From the NCBI RefSeq assembly GCF_000234095.1, contig NZ_JH376800.1:464939-528938 (forward strand): a stretch of 64,000 nt of DNA. Reading direction: 5' to 3'. Positions 62,278 through 64,000 of the stretch are shown piece after piece. This DNA comes from Centipeda infelix ATCC 43532. Its GTDB lineage: Bacteria > Bacillota > Negativicutes > Selenomonadales > Selenomonadaceae. Under the pieces are notes generated by a model. The model saw only the letters and a list, made by a program, of their open reading frames with translations, was not told the DNA's origin and made no database searches. Position numbers and translations under genes: made by a program. How positions within the stretch are numbered: the stretch's first letter is position 1; each line of letters starts with the position of its first letter.

Positions 62278-62352
62278 GCGAGCGTGTGCGTCTTTCGTGC
62301 GCGTTCGCATAGAATTAACTCTGCCGCTCTCAAGGGGCGGTCATAGACCGAA
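62278..62352 (+). promoter_or_regulatory. Structured rpsF leader, possible S6-S18 autoregulatory site
   Basis: Two hairpins occur in the 100-base leader: a 13-bp GC-rich stem at 62278-62308 and CCGCTC/GGGCGG at 62324-62340, followed by an ACCGA at 62347-62351. A hairpin with an exposed CCG just upstream of rpsF is the known binding site of the S6-S18 complex in many bacteria; this leader fits in position and CCG content. Assignment needs a covariance-model match. Confidence 0.45.
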
Positions 62353-62366
62353 GAGGAGGTGATTTC

Positions 62367-62660
62367 GTGAGATTGTACGAAGTCATATTTATTGTGAAGC
62401 CGATGGAGGAAGAAGCGACAAACGCCGTCATCGAGAAGTTCACGAAGCTCATTCAGGCAAACGGCGGTAAGATCGAGAAAGAGGACCGCTGGGGCAAGAA
62501 GCGCCTCGCCTATGAGATCAAGGATCACAGTGAAGGATACTATGTTCTGCTGTACGTCAATGCAGAGCCCGCCTGCGTCGCTGAGTGCGACCGCGTGATG
62601 AAGATCACGGACGAGCTTTTGAAGCACATGATCGTCCGTGCGGACGGTGTCGAGGAGTAA
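62367..62660 (+). CDS. rpsF: 30S ribosomal protein S6
   Basis: This 97-aa ribosomal protein binds the central domain of 16S rRNA with S18. It has the typical start [16 protein letters not shown] and the [24 protein letters not shown] core. The GTG start has GAGGAGGTGA upstream, a near-perfect ribosome site. ssb and rpsR follow in the same operon, the standard bacterial order. Confidence 0.97.
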   Translation: MRLYEVIFIVKPMEEEATNAVIEKFTKLIQANGGKIEKEDRWGKKRLAYEIKDHSEGYYVLLYVNAEPACVAECDRVMKITDELLKHMIVRADGVEE

Positions 62661-62696
62661 TCGACTGACGGGAATCCATGCAGGAGAGAGAAACCG

Positions 62697-63143
62697 ATGA
62701 ACAGAGTCATATTGATCGGCCGCCTTGCGCGCGACCCCGAGATTCGCTACACACAGAGCGGAAAGGCTTTCTGCCGCTTCACGATTGCGGTGGATCGCCG
62801 TTTTTCGCGGGCGGCTCAGCAGGAAGGACAGCAGACGGCGGACTTCATTCCCGTCACTTGCTGGGAAAAACTTGCCGAGATCTGCGGAAACAATCTGACG
62901 AAGGGTCGCCGTGTCGGCGTTGAGGGGCGCATTCAGGTGCGCAGCTACGACGGCAATGACGGACAGCGCAAGTATGCGACGGATGTCGTGGCGGACAATG
63001 TCGAGTTTCTCGATTCCAAGAATGCCGGCAGTTCCTCGGGCGGCTATGACGCCCCGATGGGGCACAGTGCCGCGCCCGCTGCGGGCGGCGGTGCACCGGA
63101 TATGATGGGTCCCGTGATTCCTGACGACGACATTCCATTCTGA
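62697..63143 (+). CDS. ssb: Single-stranded DNA-binding protein
   Basis: The product (148 aa) has the OB-fold (NRVILIGRLARDPEIRYTQSG, then FIPVTCWEKLAE and GRRVGVEGRIQVRSY) and a flexible Gly/Ala/Pro-rich tail ending in the acidic DDDIPF tip that recruits repair and replication partners. It is co-transcribed between rpsF and rpsR. Length and tip are normal for the essential housekeeping SSB. Confidence 0.96.
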   Translation: MNRVILIGRLARDPEIRYTQSGKAFCRFTIAVDRRFSRAAQQEGQQTADFIPVTCWEKLAEICGNNLTKGRRVGVEGRIQVRSYDGNDGQRKYATDVVADNVEFLDSKNAGSSSGGYDAPMGHSAAPAAGGGAPDMMGPVIPDDDIPF

Positions 63144-63187
63144 GCACGTGATGCTCAGTACATCCCGTAATAAGGAGGGACAGCGAA

Positions 63188-63421
63188 ATGATGAAACGAG
63201 ATCGAGGCCGCAAGCCTCGTCGTAAGGTCTGCTCGTTCTGCGTGGACAAGGTGGATCATATCGACTATAAGGACGCCGCAAAGCTGCGTCGCTTCACGAC
63301 GGAGCGCGGCAAGATCCTGCCGCGCCGTATTTCCGGCAACTGCGCGAAGCATCAGCGTCAGGTGACGCTTGCGATCAAGCGCGCGCGCAACATTGCGCTT
63401 CTTCCGTTCACAGCGGAGTAA
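63188..63421 (+). CDS. rpsR: 30S ribosomal protein S18
   Basis: This 77-aa basic protein has the S18 core [18 protein letters not shown], then [26 protein letters not shown]. Three cysteines are present (two as CSFC and one in GNCAKH), the zinc-ligand-containing C+ form. It pairs with S6 in the small subunit. A terminator follows. Confidence 0.97.
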   Translation: MMKRDRGRKPRRKVCSFCVDKVDHIDYKDAAKLRRFTTERGKILPRRISGNCAKHQRQVTLAIKRARNIALLPFTAE

Positions 63422-63432
63422 GGAAAACCTCA

Positions 63433-63462
63433 GCGTCGCACCGAATAGGTGCGGCGTTTTTA
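63433..63462 (+). terminator. Terminator of the rpsF operon
   Basis: Stem GCGTCGCACC/GGTGCGGCG (one mismatch-tolerant pair) with a short loop, followed by five Ts. Confidence 0.8.
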
Positions 63463-63559
63463 ATTTCATAACTCTAACGCATTGTTTACCTCTGCTTAAA
63501 TACCCTCCAACCCAAAGGCAGTAGGGTAGGGGTGGAGGAAACACGAGGTAAAGGAGTAA

Positions 63560-63886
63560 ATGATGATGAAGAACAGAAAATGCATTGCAGGTGTTTTTGC
63601 GGCAGCTCTGGGATTTGGCATGATGACACTGTCTCCTGCGGTGGAGGCTGCGCCCGTTTATCAGTCGCTCGACTACATCAACGGTGCGACGAATGAGTAC
63701 AGCTTCCGCATGAAGGAGGAGGATCGCGTGCACGAGCAGAACGTGCGCAAGATCCGCTTTGAGTTTCAGCGCGACGGCAATCAGGAGAAGTATGACCGCG
63801 CGATGAAGGAGGAGCAGAAGCGTCACGATCAGGAAGTGAAGAATATCAAACGCGACTACGATAAGCGTACGCCGTGGCGGCGCTGA
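63560..63886 (+). CDS. Small secreted charged protein, unknown
   Basis: The 108-aa product has a signal peptide (KNRKCIAGVFAAALGFGMM...) cleaved after about residue 31 and a mature part that is a highly charged, probably helical or coiled-coil segment (RMKEEDRVHEQNVRKIRFEF, then KYDRAMKEEQKRHDQEVKNI) ending KRTPWRR. I do not recognise a family. Three ATGs in a row (63560, 63563, 63566) follow AAAGGAG; the second or third has the best spacing. It stands alone between the rpsF operon and a repeat copy. Confidence 0.75.
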   Translation: MMMKNRKCIAGVFAAALGFGMMTLSPAVEAAPVYQSLDYINGATNEYSFRMKEEDRVHEQNVRKIRFEFQRDGNQEKYDRAMKEEQKRHDQEVKNIKRDYDKRTPWRR

Positions 63887-63916
63887 GCAGACGGAAAAAG
63901 GGACCGTTGCACGAAC

Positions 63917-64000
63917 GCCCCTATCGACTCGCTGCGCTCGCCACTTCCCCCGCTCTGACGAGGGAAGCTAAGATGCCATAATCCTAGCCTCCCCCGTGCG
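63917..64000 (+). repeat. Multi-hairpin intergenic repeat, copy 3 (cut by window edge)
   Basis: It begins GCCCCTATCGACTCGC and includes the first hairpin (CTTCCCCCGCT/ACGAGGGAAG, less perfect than copy 1) and the AAGATGCCATAATCCTAGCC segment before the window ends. Same orientation as copy 1 and the same position just after a gene's stop. Confidence 0.75.

Overview
The window reads as a chromosomal segment of a diderm Firmicute of the class Negativicutes, most likely an oral-type Selenomonas. The evidence is Firmicute gene orders (ctsR-mcsA-mcsB-clpC, tig-clpP-clpX-lon-engB, glyQ-glyS, def-fmt-rsmB-rlmN leading to ppm-ftsW-pbp-pknB-rsgA-rpe) occurring beside outer-membrane genes (TonB, TonB-dependent receptors), flagellar genes and a moderately high-GC codon bias. 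Nearly all genes are on the plus strand; the minus-strand ones are a small secreted protein, a LysR regulator and a flavodiiron protein.

Layout. 1-1540: tail of a glycosyltransferase, a multi-hairpin repeat, then queD-queE. 1626-16669: a long run of closely spaced or overlapping genes from an amidohydrolase through def, fmt, DUF116, rsmB, rlmN, two FHA proteins, a PP2C phosphatase, FtsW/RodA, a class B PBP, a PASTA kinase, rsgA and rpe to queC and folE2. This couples translation quality control, cell-wall growth control and 7-deazaguanine synthesis. 16693-21850: a membrane protein, then a Fur-box-controlled TonB receptor and an SbmA-like ABC transporter. Both of these are out of frame at a homopolymer tract (G8 and T7). 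21852-28461: a small Cys-rich secreted protein, the CtsR/McsAB/ClpC arginine-phosphorylation proteolysis operon, a 50-codon ORF and radA. 28510-33152: fliK-flgD with a sigma-28-like promoter, two unknown proteins and a LysR regulator. 33297-37583: tRNA-Ser, a purine permease, an MBL/DUF3006 pair, a wall amidase and a GerMN lipoprotein. 37732-45065: tig-clpP-clpX, lon-engB and a siroheme-decarboxylase-like pair. 45127-50815: a second repeat copy, a flavodiiron protein with an unusual operator-like array, an exonuclease, a 169-bp MITE-like element and glyQ-glyS.

50993-59713 is a complete type I-C CRISPR-Cas locus (cas3-cas5c-cas8c-cas7c-cas4-cas1-cas2) with an array of nine identical 33-bp repeats and eight spacers. 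The array abuts a decayed second copy of glyS (59714-60770), so the whole immune locus sits between two direct glyS copies. Next come a Fur-boxed tonB, a truncated receptor pseudogene ending in a repeat remnant, rpsF-ssb-rpsR, a small secreted protein and a third repeat copy.

The most unusual signals are the glyS-flanked CRISPR island, the neighbouring homopolymer-disrupted iron-uptake genes (a possible phase-variable importer), the multi-hairpin repeat family and the three-half-site palindromic array upstream of the flavodiiron gene. All motif calls and identities were made by eye; no database search was run.
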